Source of the DNA: Rodentibacter sp. JRC1
GTDB lineage: Bacteria; Pseudomonadota; Gammaproteobacteria; Enterobacterales; Pasteurellaceae
Reading direction: 5' to 3'
DNA length: 64,000 nucleotides
Assembly (NCBI RefSeq): GCF_020521555.1
Contig: NZ_BPWA01000001.1
Coordinates: 992,001-1,056,000 of the forward strand
Shown here: positions 39,238 to 48,590 of the stretch, piece after piece
How the letters are laid out: the number at the start of each line of letters is the position of its first letter
Numbering within the stretch: position 1 is the first letter of the stretch
Translations under genes and position numbers: made by a program
Notes under the pieces: generated by a model
Told to the model about the DNA's origin: nothing
Databases searched by the model: none
The model's input: only the letters and a program-made list of their open reading frames with translations

Positions 39238-40704
39238 ATGTCTGAAATTACCACATTACAACCGCAATTATTATGGAAATGGTTTGATCAAATTTGTGCA
39301 ATCCCCCACCCTTCTCATTATGAAGATACGTTGGCTAACTTCATTGTAAATTGGGCAAAAGAAAAACAATTTTTTGTGGAACGTGATGAAGCCGGCAATG
39401 TGCTGATTCGTAAACCTGCCACGCCGGGTATGGAAAATCGCACACCGGTTGCACTCCAAGCGCATTTGGATATGGTGCCACAAGCAAACGAAGGCAATCC
39501 GCACGATTTCACCAAAGATCCGATTCGCCCTTACATTGACGGCGATTGGGTGAAAGCGCAAGGCACAACATTAGGGGCGGACAATGGAATCGGTTTGGCT
39601 TCAACCCTTGCCGTGTTAGAAAGTAACGATATTGCACACCCACCTCTTGAAGTCTTGCTGACGATGACGGAAGAAACCGGTATGGACGGTGCGTTAAATC
39701 TCCGCAGTAACTGGTTACAATCCGAAATTCTTATTAATACGGATACGGAAGAAATCGGTGAGATTTACATCGGTTGCGCCGGCGGCATTAACGCCAATTT
39801 GGAAATGCCGATTCAACGCGAAACCAATACCTTTGAGCATTGCCTTCAACTTACTTTAAAAGGTTTACGTGGCGGGCATTCCGGTTGTGATATTCATACC
39901 GGCAGAGCCAACGCGATTAAAGTACTTGCCCGAGTATTGGCAAAACTTTCGCAAAATCAACCGCACTTTCAGCTTGCCGAAATCCGCGGCGGTTCAATTC
40001 GTAATGCAATTCCTCGAGAAGCGGCAGCCGTACTCGCCTTTAATGGTGAAGTAAAATCCCTTGAAAGTGCGGTCAAAAATTTGGAAGTTTTACTCAAAGA
40101 AGAACTAGCCATTGCCGAACCAAATTTAACCCTTTCTATTGAAACCTCAAAAAAAGCGGAAAAAGTTTTCACAGCCGAAAGCACACAAAGCGTGATTCAT
40201 CTTCTCAACGCTTTACCAAATGGCGTTATTCGCAATAGTGATGTGATTAAAAACGTAGTGGAAAGCTCATTGAGCATAGGTGTGTTAACAACCGAAAATG
40301 ATAAAGTAACAGGCACAATCTTAGTGCGTTCATTAATTGAAAGCGGCAAAGATTACGTGACGGAACTCCTCAACTCCTCCGCAATCTTAGCCGGTGCAAA
40401 AGTCGAATTCTCCGCCCCTTATCCCGGCTGGAAACCGGTAAATGATTCCGCCATCGTCAACCTCACCGCCAAACATTATGCGGAGCTTTTGGGCAAACAA
40501 CCTGAAATCAAAGTGATCCACGCCGGTCTCGAATGCGGTTTATTAAAAGAACATTATCCGCATATTGAAATGGTTTCCATCGGACCGACTATCCGCAACG
40601 CCCACTCACCGGATGAAAAAGTGCAAATTTCGGCGGTGCAGACTTATTGGGAAGTGTTGGTGGGGGTGTTGGAAGTATTACAGTTAAGTAAGATACAAAA
40701 ATAA
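39238..40704 (+). CDS. pepD: cytosol non-specific dipeptidase (aminoacyl-histidine dipeptidase) PepD
   Basis: M20-family di-zinc peptidase, 488 aa. Zinc and catalytic motifs: LQAHLDMV (about 79-86), [12 protein letters not shown] (about 115-126, bridging Asp), [10 protein letters not shown] (catalytic Glu, about 147). A lid/dimerisation domain lies between. It degrades Xaa-His and other dipeptides. AAAGGAG precedes the ATG at 39238. It ends 74 bp before the ATPase gene. Confidence 0.95.
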   Translation: MSEITTLQPQLLWKWFDQICAIPHPSHYEDTLANFIVNWAKEKQFFVERDEAGNVLIRKPATPGMENRTPVALQAHLDMVPQANEGNPHDFTKDPIRPYIDGDWVKAQGTTLGADNGIGLASTLAVLESNDIAHPPLEVLLTMTEETGMDGALNLRSNWLQSEILINTDTEEIGEIYIGCAGGINANLEMPIQRETNTFEHCLQLTLKGLRGGHSGCDIHTGRANAIKVLARVLAKLSQNQPHFQLAEIRGGSIRNAIPREAAAVLAFNGEVKSLESAVKNLEVLLKEELAIAEPNLTLSIETSKKAEKVFTAESTQSVIHLLNALPNGVIRNSDVIKNVVESSLSIGVLTTENDKVTGTILVRSLIESGKDYVTELLNSSAILAGAKVEFSAPYPGWKPVNDSAIVNLTAKHYAELLGKQPEIKVIHAGLECGLLKEHYPHIEMVSIGPTIRNAHSPDEKVQISAVQTYWEVLVGVLEVLQLSKIQK

Positions 40705-40778
40705 CTGAGTATAATTGCTCTAAATAATATAAAATATCAGAGTTAAGTTGAGTATAAATGAAAGGAGCTACTAATAAT

Positions 40779-42059
40779 ATGGCTAAAATTGATGGTTTCC
40801 GCATAAAAAACTTTAGATCATTAAAAGACATAACCTTAGGTAAATTGTGGAATCAAAGAAGTAATATTCCTTTAACTCCACTAACTGCCGTAATAGGAAA
40901 AAATGGTGTTGGGAAAAGTACTATTTTTGACGCTTTTGGATTCCTCTCGGATTGCCTAAAATTTGGAGTTGAAGAAGCGTGTGATAGAAATGGAAGAGGA
41001 GGATATCAACGTCTATTATCAAAAGGACAAGAGGGACCAATAGAATTTGAAATTTATTATAAAGAAGATGGAAATGCCCGTCCGATTACTTATGAAGTAG
41101 CTTTTAGTATTGACAGTTCTGGTCGTCCATTCGTGTCAAGAGAAAGGCTAAGACAAAGAAGAAAAGGACAAAGCAAAGGATGGCCTTTTTCTTTTCTTGT
41201 GCTAGAAAATGGTAAAGGGGTTGTTTGGTCTGGAGAACAAGCAGGAAAACAGATTGATGATTCGGTAAATTTCAATGTTCATGATTTGATTGATTCATTA
41301 GATGATAGCAACGAAGAATCTAAAGAAACAGAGGTTGTTGAATTAAGCGATAAAAGAAGACTTGGGATAGCAACTTTAGGCTCCTTAAAACAACACCCAA
41401 GAATTTCAGCTTTCCGTCAATTCATCGAGGGTTGGTACTTAAGCTATTTCACCCCAGATGCTGCCCGTAGCCTACCACTAGCTGGTCCACAACAACACTT
41501 AAATATTCATGGGGATAATCTTGGTAATGTAGTTCAATATATGGAACGAGAGTACTCTAAAAAATTTCAACTTATCTTAAATAAAATTACTCAAAAAATT
41601 CCTGGCATAGAAAAAATTTCAACTGAGAAAACTAATGATGGCCGCCTACTACTGAAATTTAATGACAGAGGGTTTGAGGATCCATTTTATGCTCAACAAA
41701 TGTCTGATGGAACATTAAAAATATTTGCATATATGTTGTTATTAGAAGATCCTAATCCTCCACCTTTTTTATGTATTGAGGAACCAGAAAATGGTTTATA
41801 TCACAAATTACTAGAATCTTTAACCAAGGAGTTTAGAGAACACGCAAATGGTAAAAAAGGAGGATCACAAGTATTTATAACAACCCATCAACCATATCTT
41901 GTAGATACATTACTTCCAGAGGAGCTATGGATTTTAGAAAAACAAACCGACGGATTTTCCTATATACGTAGAGCTAGCGATAAAGTTCTAATAAAAGAGT
42001 TAGTTGGAGAAGGTTTACCACTAGGTAGCCTTTGGTATAGCGAATATTTAGATGAGTAA
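40779..42059 (+). CDS. AAA/ABC-type ATPase (OLD/SMC-like), first gene of a candidate defence pair
   Basis: 426 residues from the ATG at 40779, which sits after AAAGGAG; the ATG at 40758 is upstream of that site. AAA_21/AAA_15-type fold: KIDGFRIKNFRSLKD at the start, Walker A GKNGVGKST at 40-48, an ABC-signature-like QQMSDGTLKIFAYMLLLED, Walker B FLCIEEPENGLYH, and the H-loop ITTHQPYLVD. A low-complexity acidic insert (SLDDSNEESKETEVVE) lies mid-protein. The DUF4276-like gene follows 8 bp later. The region is AT-rich, uses many AGA/GGA codons and has no uptake words, all unlike its neighbours, suggesting recent acquisition. No restriction or nuclease domain is seen in this protein itself. Confidence 0.75.
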   Translation: MAKIDGFRIKNFRSLKDITLGKLWNQRSNIPLTPLTAVIGKNGVGKSTIFDAFGFLSDCLKFGVEEACDRNGRGGYQRLLSKGQEGPIEFEIYYKEDGNARPITYEVAFSIDSSGRPFVSRERLRQRRKGQSKGWPFSFLVLENGKGVVWSGEQAGKQIDDSVNFNVHDLIDSLDDSNEESKETEVVELSDKRRLGIATLGSLKQHPRISAFRQFIEGWYLSYFTPDAARSLPLAGPQQHLNIHGDNLGNVVQYMEREYSKKFQLILNKITQKIPGIEKISTEKTNDGRLLLKFNDRGFEDPFYAQQMSDGTLKIFAYMLLLEDPNPPPFLCIEEPENGLYHKLLESLTKEFREHANGKKGGSQVFITTHQPYLVDTLLPEELWILEKQTDGFSYIRRASDKVLIKELVGEGLPLGSLWYSEYLDE

Positions 42060-42067
42060 AATTTATT

Positions 42068-42706
42068 ATGCACTTTGAAATTCTAGTCGAAGATAGCTCT
42101 GGAAAAGAAGCTTTAAATATTTTGCTCCCGAAAATCCTTAATAATGAACATACATTTAAAATACACTCATATAAAGGAGTAGGCCACATTCCTAAGAGCT
42201 TAAAAATTGCAGACGCTAAAACTACAGCTCTCTTAAATAAATTACCTAGATTAGTAAGTGGATACGCAAAGTCATTTAAAAATTATCCAGCTGTTCTTTT
42301 CATTATTTGCGATCTTGATAACAAAAATCTAAAAAAATTTAACCATGAATTAACTACATTAGTTAATAAATATAAGGGGCAACTAAACACAGAAATTTGT
42401 TTTGCAATAGAGGAAGGAGAAGCATGGCTATTGGGAGATATATCTGCAATAAAACAAGCGTATCCAAATGCTAATGATTCTATCTTATGTAGCTATAAAA
42501 ATGATGCAATTTGTGGGACATGGGAAACTTTAGCAAATGCAATATATGACGGTGGTGCAGGTAAATTAAAGACCAAAGGATATCAAGAGATTGGTACTAT
42601 GAAATCTGAGTGGGCAAAGAAGATCTGCCAATTCATGGATATCAACAATAATCAATCTCCCAGCTTTAATTATTTCCTAAAAAAATTAACGCAGTATATA
42701 AATTAG
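42068..42706 (+). CDS. DUF4276-like (TOPRIM-type?) protein, second gene of the pair
   Basis: 212 residues. ILVEDSSGKEAL near the N-terminus (Glu8), VLFIICDLDNK (Asp82, Asp84) and ICFAIEEGEAWLLGD (Glu115/116/118, Trp120) give the E...DxD...E pattern of DUF4276 proteins, which are thought to be TOPRIM-like nucleases or effectors. It is probably the effector controlled by the upstream ATPase. It starts 8 bp after that gene and ends 11 bp before a terminator. The family call is from remembered motif patterns; catalysis is inferred. Confidence 0.7.
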   Translation: MHFEILVEDSSGKEALNILLPKILNNEHTFKIHSYKGVGHIPKSLKIADAKTTALLNKLPRLVSGYAKSFKNYPAVLFIICDLDNKNLKKFNHELTTLVNKYKGQLNTEICFAIEEGEAWLLGDISAIKQAYPNANDSILCSYKNDAICGTWETLANAIYDGGAGKLKTKGYQEIGTMKSEWAKKICQFMDINNNQSPSFNYFLKKLTQYIN

Positions 42707-42717
42707 AAAAGTTCATT

Positions 42718-42742
42718 GCCCCCTTAAAAGGGGCTTCTTTTA
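42718..42742 (+). terminator. terminator after the ATPase/DUF4276 pair
   Basis: GCCCC pairs with GGGGC around CTTAAAA, followed by TTCTTTTATT. It closes the two-gene unit. Confidence 0.8.
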
Positions 42743-42828
42743 TTAATCAAAAAATTAGTAGTATCTAATTTAATTTCTTATATAACTATGAAAATCTTTA
42801 GCTATTAACTAATTAACAAATCAATATG

Positions 42829-43773
42829 TTACTTAATTCTAAATTCTTCCTTTATCAACTTCCACAATGTCATCACCCCAAGCAATCCAATCATCAAATT
42901 TGCAAAAATAAAGGCTGCAATGGCAACACTGCTCAAAATATGATTGTGATAAAAGGAAATCGCACTATTCGCCATTGAAGCTAAACCGAATGAAAATGCC
43001 CATAAGCCGATATTTAAGCCTTTTTCGATAATCCATGGGAAAAGGCGTAGTAAAAAGAAAAGCTGTAAAAAGCCGTATCCCCATAGAATTTTAACAAAAG
43101 TATCAACCTCCCCTTGATTTAGCGATAAATAAGCCGAGGCACCTACAAAAGCGGGGGCAAGAACAATTCCCATGGTCGCACGGAACGGCGGTTCTAAAGA
43201 TGAAATACGTAAATGTTGGAGTAGAATCGGCTCAAAAATAATCCACGCAATCAAGCCTGCTCCAAAGAATAAATAACCAAGATCCTGATAGCCGAGTAAC
43301 GCAAGGGAGCTTCCGGCAGTGAAATTCGCCGCAACGGCAGGTAAATAAAACGGAGGGCGGGTCGATTTCTGTTCAAAAACACCGCCTTTCCAAAGCTCAC
43401 TGATTCTTAAAGAAGAAAACAATAATTGCCCGATAACACCAATCCAGATCATTATTTCTGCGATAACAAGATTCCAACGATAAATAATATCTCCTGCCAG
43501 CATTGTCGTGATAGGAATCAATGCAATAAAAGAAAAACGCACAGGGCATTGGTATTCTTCCCTCACTTCGTGGAAGTAATAACGAAGTTTATATCCATAC
43601 ATCGCAATAAATATTATCCAAATCACCACTGCGATAATGCCTAAACTATCACTGATATTTTCCGCCCAAGGGAAGAAATGGCTCAAGTGCCACCAAGCTA
43701 AAGACAATGCGGATAAGCCTAGAGGGATACCGAAATAGCCGGTAGGTAAAGGAAAGGGTTTGGTTGTACTCAT
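42829..43773 (-). CDS. tehA: tellurite-resistance/dicarboxylate-family anion channel TehA
   Basis: 314 aa, ten-helix TDT-family membrane protein, very close to H. influenzae TehA (SLAC1-type anion channel) as I remember it: PFPLPTGYFGIPLGL, FSFIALIPITTML, GYQDLGYLFFGAGLIAWIIFEP, LWAFSFGLASMANS (region of the gating Phe). It confers tellurite resistance when overexpressed; the normal substrate is uncertain. tehB is not adjacent. The start MSTTKPFPLP matches the family. Confidence 0.93.
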   Translation of the reverse strand: MSTTKPFPLPTGYFGIPLGLSALSLAWWHLSHFFPWAENISDSLGIIAVVIWIIFIAMYGYKLRYYFHEVREEYQCPVRFSFIALIPITTMLAGDIIYRWNLVIAEIMIWIGVIGQLLFSSLRISELWKGGVFEQKSTRPPFYLPAVAANFTAGSSLALLGYQDLGYLFFGAGLIAWIIFEPILLQHLRISSLEPPFRATMGIVLAPAFVGASAYLSLNQGEVDTFVKILWGYGFLQLFFLLRLFPWIIEKGLNIGLWAFSFGLASMANSAISFYHNHILSSVAIAAFIFANLMIGLLGVMTLWKLIKEEFRIK

Positions 43774-43938
43774 TTTTTATTATCCTGTTGAAAAAATTGT
43801 TAGTAAGTCTAACACAGTGTCAACAAATACACTTTCCCAAAAGTATCAAACTTTTGTCAAAATACTCAACATCAAATAGGATTTATTTGTTCAACCTGAT
43901 TCGTTAACAAAGTGCGGTCAAAAATTCATTAGATTTTT

Positions 43939-44110
43939 CGGTATTATGTAGCAGTCGCACAAAGAGAATTTTATGATCAATGTTTATTGGAAGTAGGGTG
44001 CGTTAAGCTTTGCGTAACGCACCATTTCATCATTAAACCCTCTATATGGTGCGTTACGTCTTCGCCTAACGACACCCCACGATGATTTGTGCAAGTGCTA
44101 CATAATACCG
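43939..44110. repeat. MITE-like repeat, copy K (best-preserved; target duplication visible)
   Basis: 172 bp. The left end CGGTATTATGTAGCAGTCGC and the right end, read inwards, CGGTATTATGTAGCACTTGC form about 25-bp terminal inverted repeats. Internal arms are GGTGCGTTACGTCTTCGCC and GCTTTGCGTAACGCACC. The 8-bp word AGATTTTT flanks it exactly on both sides (43931-43938, 44111-44118). It accounts for most of the 429-bp rpoC-tehA gap; an uptake word lies on each side. Confidence 0.92.
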
Positions 44111-44158
44111 AGATTTTTAACCGCACTTTTCGCCAAAACTAAGAAAATCAAGCAAACA

Positions 44159-44186
44159 AAAAAGCCCCATTCGGGGCTTTTCATTT
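44159..44186 (-). terminator. terminator after rpoC
   Basis: AAAAGCCCC pairs with GGGGCTTTT around ATTC, with A/T runs outside. It lies 22 bp past the rpoC stop. Confidence 0.9.
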
Positions 44187-44202
44187 TATCTACTTTGCAA
44201 TA

Positions 44203-47200
44203 TTAATCTTCCATTTCGGAATTTAATAATGCGGCAAGACTTTGGGTTGCATCGTCAGCGACAAATTCAAATTCCGCTTCGATGTCCGCATCTGTCACAA
44301 AAGATGAAACCGGTGTTTCTTCAATCGCTTTCACTGATGACTCCAATGCTTTTTGGCGGTTTTTAATGCGATTTTGGTGATACGCAAAACCGGTACCCGC
44401 CGGAATCAAACGACCTACTATGACGTTTTCTTTCAAGCCGCGTAATTCATCACGTTTACCTGCGACCGCCGCTTCCGTCAATACGCGGGTTGTTTCTTGG
44501 AATGATGCCGCAGAAATGAAGGATTCCGTCGCAAGAGAAGCTTTGGTGATACCCAATAGCTCACGTTCGAACTCAACAGGTGGTTTACCCTCTGCAACAC
44601 GTTTACGGTTCACGATTTTCACGCGCGCAACTTCTACTTGTTCCCCTTCGAGGAATTCGGAGTCATAGGCATTGGTAATAATCGCTTTACGCAACATTTG
44701 GCGAACGATAACCTCAATGTGTTTATCGTTGATTTTTACCCCTTGTAAGCGGTAAACATCTTGTACTTCGTTCACGATATACTCGGTTACTGCACGTACA
44801 CCGCGTAAACGTAAGATATCGTGTGGGGTTTCTGCACCATCGGAGATCACATCGCCACGCTCTACCATCTCACCTTCAAATACGTTAAGCTGACGCCATT
44901 TAGGAATCATTTCTTCGTACACTTCACCTTCAATCGGGGTGATCAGTAAACGGCGTTTGCCTTTGGTTTCTTTACCGAATGAGACGACACCCGAGATTTC
45001 TGCCAAAATTGCAGGCTCTTTCGGTTTACGGGCTTCAAAGAGATCCGCTACGCGTGGAAGACCACCGGTAATATCTTTCGTACCCACAGATTCTTGCGGA
45101 ATACGTGCCAATGGTTCACCCACTTTCACTGCGGCGCCATCATCTAAGCTGACGATAGCTTTACCCGGTAAGAAATATTGCGCAATAACATCGGTTTCAG
45201 GCAAGAAGATGTCATTGCCCTTCGCATCAACCAATTTGATGGTTGGACGCAAATCTTTACCGGCAGTCGCACGTTCACCTACATCTTGTACCACAATAGA
45301 AGAAAGACCTGTTAATTCATCAGTTTGACGTGTTACGGTTAAACCATCCACAATATCAATGAATTTCACAAAACCTGCCACTTCGGATACAACCGGCATA
45401 GTATGCGGATCCCAGTTTGCAACCGTTTCGCCTGCATTTACTTCTTGACCGTCAGCTTTATTCAATACTGCACCGTAAGGCACTTTATAATGTTCTTTGG
45501 TACGACCGAATACATCTGTAACCGTTAATTCGGTGTTACGTGAAGTTAAGACCAATTTGCCTTCATCATTCGTTACGAATTTTGCGTTAGCTAAATGTAA
45601 AGTACCGGTATTTTTCACCTGTACGCTAGATTCTTTAGCCGCCGCAGATGCCGCACCACCGATATGGAACGTACGCATGGTTAACTGTGTACCCGGTTCA
45701 CCGATTGATTGTGCCGCAATAACACCGATAGCTTCACCTTGGTTGATCAAATGACCACGAGCCAAGTCACGACCGTAACATTTCGCACATACACCGAAGT
45801 CGGTATCACAGGTTACAACCGAACGTACTTTTACGCTATCTACGGAGTTTTCATCTAACACATCACAGAGTTTTTCATCTAATAATGTGTTACGTCCAAT
45901 TAAAACTTCTTCCGTACCCGGTTTGTAAATATCTTCAGCCGCAACACGACCTAATACTAACTCGCGAAGTGGTACTTTTTCATCACCACCTTCGATTAAC
46001 GGGGTCATTACAAGACCTTCGTGCGTGCCACAGTCGTCTTCAACGATCACTAAATCTTGTGCTACGTCAACCAAACGACGGGTTAAATAACCGGAGTTTG
46101 CCGTTTTCAATGCGGTATCCGCCAAACCTTTACGCGCACCGTGAGTGGAAATAAAGTATTGTAATACGTTCAAACCTTCACGGAAGTTTGCGGTGATCGG
46201 CGTTTCAATAATCGAGCCGTCCGGACGAGCCATCAAACCACGCATACCGGCTAACTGACGAATCTGTGCCGCAGAACCACGCGCACCGGAATCCGCCATC
46301 ATAAAGATGCTATTGAATGAAGCTTGTTTTTCAGGATTACCTTCACGGTTGATAACTTCTTCCGTTGAAAGGTTTTCCATCATTGCTTTTGCGACGCGTT
46401 CATTCGCAGCAGCCCAAATATCGATTACTTTATTATAACGTTCACCTGCGGTAACAAGACCCGATTGGAATTGTTCTTGAATTTCCGCCACTTCTTCTTC
46501 CGCCGCAGAAATAATTTCGTATTTCTTCTCAGGAATCACCATATCGTCAATACCGACAGATGAACCTGAACGTGCTGCGTAAGCAAAACCGGTGTACATA
46601 ATTTGGTCTGCAAACATTACCGCTTCTTTTAAACCTAAACGGCGATAAGCCTCGTTAATCAATTTTGAAATGGCTTTTTTACCTAAGGTTTGATTGAATA
46701 ATGAATACGGCATACCTTGTGGTGCAATCATCCACAAAATTGCACGGCCGATAGTGGTATCCGTCAATGTGGTTTTCGCATCAAATTCGCCTGCTTCATT
46801 TTTCACATATTCGGTAACACGTACTTTTACACGAGAATGTAATTCCGCCTGACCGGTGCGGTATGCTTTTTCCGCCTCACGTGGGTCTTGCAATAGCATT
46901 CCTTCGCCTTTACCGTTCACTTTTTCACGGGTCATATAGTAAAGACCCAACACCACGTCTTGTGACGGAACGATAATCGGATCACCGTTTGCCGGTGAAA
47001 GTACGTTGTTGGTTGACATCATCAACGCACGCGCTTCCAGTTGTGCTTCCAAGGTTAATGGAACGTGAACCGCCATTTGGTCACCATCGAAGTCCGCATT
47101 AAACGCCGCACAAACAAGCGGGTGTAATTGAATCGCTTTACCTTCGATCAAAATCGGTTCAAAGGCTTGGATACCTAAACGGTGAAGTGTCGGCGCACGG

Positions 47201-48474
47201 TTCAAAAGAATCGGGTGTTCGCGAATAACTTCCGCAAGAATATCCCATACGATAGCGTCTTCACGCTCAACCATTTTCTTCGCCGCTTTAATGGTAGTTG
47301 CATAACCACGGCTTTCTAATTTCGCATAGATAAACGGACGGAATAATTCCAGTGCCATTTTTTTCGGCAAACCGCATTGGTGTAAATGTAAGTATGGACC
47401 TACAGTGATTACGGAACGACCGGAATAATCCACACGTTTACCAAGTAAGTTTTGACGGAAACGACCTTGTTTACCTTTAATCATATCCGCTAATGATTTC
47501 AGCGGACGACGGTTAGAACCGGTGATTGCACGACCACGACGACCATTATCCAACAACGCATCCACAGATTCTTGTAACATACGTTTTTCGTTACGTACGA
47601 TAATATCCGGCGCGATTAAATCCAATAAACGTTTTAAACGGTTATTACGGTTGATAACACGGCGATACAAGTCGTTCAAATCTGAAGTGGCAAAACGCCC
47701 CCCATCAAGTGGTACTAACGGACGCAAATCAGGTGGAAGAACCGGTAATACGGTCATCACCATCCATTCCGGTTTATTGCCGGATTGGACGAAGGCTTCT
47801 AATAATTTTAAGCGTTTAGTGATTTTTTTACGTTTGGTTTCGGAATTGGTTTCTTGTAATTCTTCACGTAATTTTTCACATTCCACCTCAAGATCCATAC
47901 CTTTTAAAAGATCTTGGATAGCTTCCGCACCCATTTTCGCTTCAAATTCATCTTGCCAACGATCTTCTGCTTCAAGGTATTGTTCTTCAGTTAACAATTG
48001 ACCACGTTCCAAGTCCGTCATGCCCGGTTCGGTAACGATGTACATTTCAAAATAAAGTACACGTTCAATATCACGCAACGGCATATCAAGTAATAAACCG
48101 ATACGGGACGGAAGTGATTTTAAGAACCAAATGTGTGCCACAGGTGAGGCTAACTCAATATGCCCCATACGTTCACGGCGAACTTTGGTTTGGGTAACTT
48201 CTACACCACATTTTTCACAAATTACACCACGATGTTTTAAACGCTTATATTTACCACATAAACATTCGTAATCTTTTACCGGCCCGAAGATACGCGCACA
48301 GAAAAGACCGTCACGTTCAGGCTTAAATGTACGGTAGTTAATGGTTTCAGGTTTTTTCACTTCACCGAACGACCATGAACGAATCATATCCGGTGAGGCC
48401 AACCCAATTTTAATCACATCAAAATCTTCACTGGTTTTTGATTGTGCTTTTAAAAACTTAACTAAGTCTTTCAC
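44203..48474 (-). CDS. rpoC: RNA polymerase beta' subunit
   Basis: 1423 aa. N-terminal zinc finger [19 protein letters not shown], zipper/lid region, active-site NADFDGDQM (three magnesium-binding Asp), bridge and trigger-loop segments (TRTF-like [14 protein letters not shown]), and the second zinc cluster ([19 protein letters not shown]). Full length with an acidic C-terminus. It follows rpoB by 116 bp, which contains a paired uptake-word dyad. Confidence 0.98.
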   Translation of the reverse strand: MKDLVKFLKAQSKTSEDFDVIKIGLASPDMIRSWSFGEVKKPETINYRTFKPERDGLFCARIFGPVKDYECLCGKYKRLKHRGVICEKCGVEVTQTKVRRERMGHIELASPVAHIWFLKSLPSRIGLLLDMPLRDIERVLYFEMYIVTEPGMTDLERGQLLTEEQYLEAEDRWQDEFEAKMGAEAIQDLLKGMDLEVECEKLREELQETNSETKRKKITKRLKLLEAFVQSGNKPEWMVMTVLPVLPPDLRPLVPLDGGRFATSDLNDLYRRVINRNNRLKRLLDLIAPDIIVRNEKRMLQESVDALLDNGRRGRAITGSNRRPLKSLADMIKGKQGRFRQNLLGKRVDYSGRSVITVGPYLHLHQCGLPKKMALELFRPFIYAKLESRGYATTIKAAKKMVEREDAIVWDILAEVIREHPILLNRAPTLHRLGIQAFEPILIEGKAIQLHPLVCAAFNADFDGDQMAVHVPLTLEAQLEARALMMSTNNVLSPANGDPIIVPSQDVVLGLYYMTREKVNGKGEGMLLQDPREAEKAYRTGQAELHSRVKVRVTEYVKNEAGEFDAKTTLTDTTIGRAILWMIAPQGMPYSLFNQTLGKKAISKLINEAYRRLGLKEAVMFADQIMYTGFAYAARSGSSVGIDDMVIPEKKYEIISAAEEEVAEIQEQFQSGLVTAGERYNKVIDIWAAANERVAKAMMENLSTEEVINREGNPEKQASFNSIFMMADSGARGSAAQIRQLAGMRGLMARPDGSIIETPITANFREGLNVLQYFISTHGARKGLADTALKTANSGYLTRRLVDVAQDLVIVEDDCGTHEGLVMTPLIEGGDEKVPLRELVLGRVAAEDIYKPGTEEVLIGRNTLLDEKLCDVLDENSVDSVKVRSVVTCDTDFGVCAKCYGRDLARGHLINQGEAIGVIAAQSIGEPGTQLTMRTFHIGGAASAAAKESSVQVKNTGTLHLANAKFVTNDEGKLVLTSRNTELTVTDVFGRTKEHYKVPYGAVLNKADGQEVNAGETVANWDPHTMPVVSEVAGFVKFIDIVDGLTVTRQTDELTGLSSIVVQDVGERATAGKDLRPTIKLVDAKGNDIFLPETDVIAQYFLPGKAIVSLDDGAAVKVGEPLARIPQESVGTKDITGGLPRVADLFEARKPKEPAILAEISGVVSFGKETKGKRRLLITPIEGEVYEEMIPKWRQLNVFEGEMVERGDVISDGAETPHDILRLRGVRAVTEYIVNEVQDVYRLQGVKINDKHIEVIVRQMLRKAIITNAYDSEFLEGEQVEVARVKIVNRKRVAEGKPPVEFERELLGITKASLATESFISAASFQETTRVLTEAAVAGKRDELRGLKENVIVGRLIPAGTGFAYHQNRIKNRQKALESSVKAIEETPVSSFVTDADIEAEFEFVADDATQSLAALLNSEMED

Positions 48475-48504
48475 AAATGTTCTCCTGTCGGAGTTAAAGG
48501 TTTA

Positions 48505-48544
48505 AAGTGCGGTTGAAAATCTCGGAGAATTTTGACCGCACTTC
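48505..48544. other. uptake-word dyad in the rpoB-rpoC spacer
   Basis: AAGTGCGGTT and ACCGCACTT face each other across about 18 bases, inside the 116-bp gap between rpoB and rpoC. It can form a hairpin in the rpoBC mRNA. Read-through is expected, so it is more likely an uptake/processing feature than a full terminator. Confidence 0.5.
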
Positions 48545-48590
48545 GGCGATTTTCTTTCGTAGAGAGGATATTTACATTCCCTACTTCTTA

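Noticed and set aside
39000..40700. Several long antisense open frames opposite pepD
   Set aside because: They are shadows of the pepD frame, without ribosome-binding sites or motif content.
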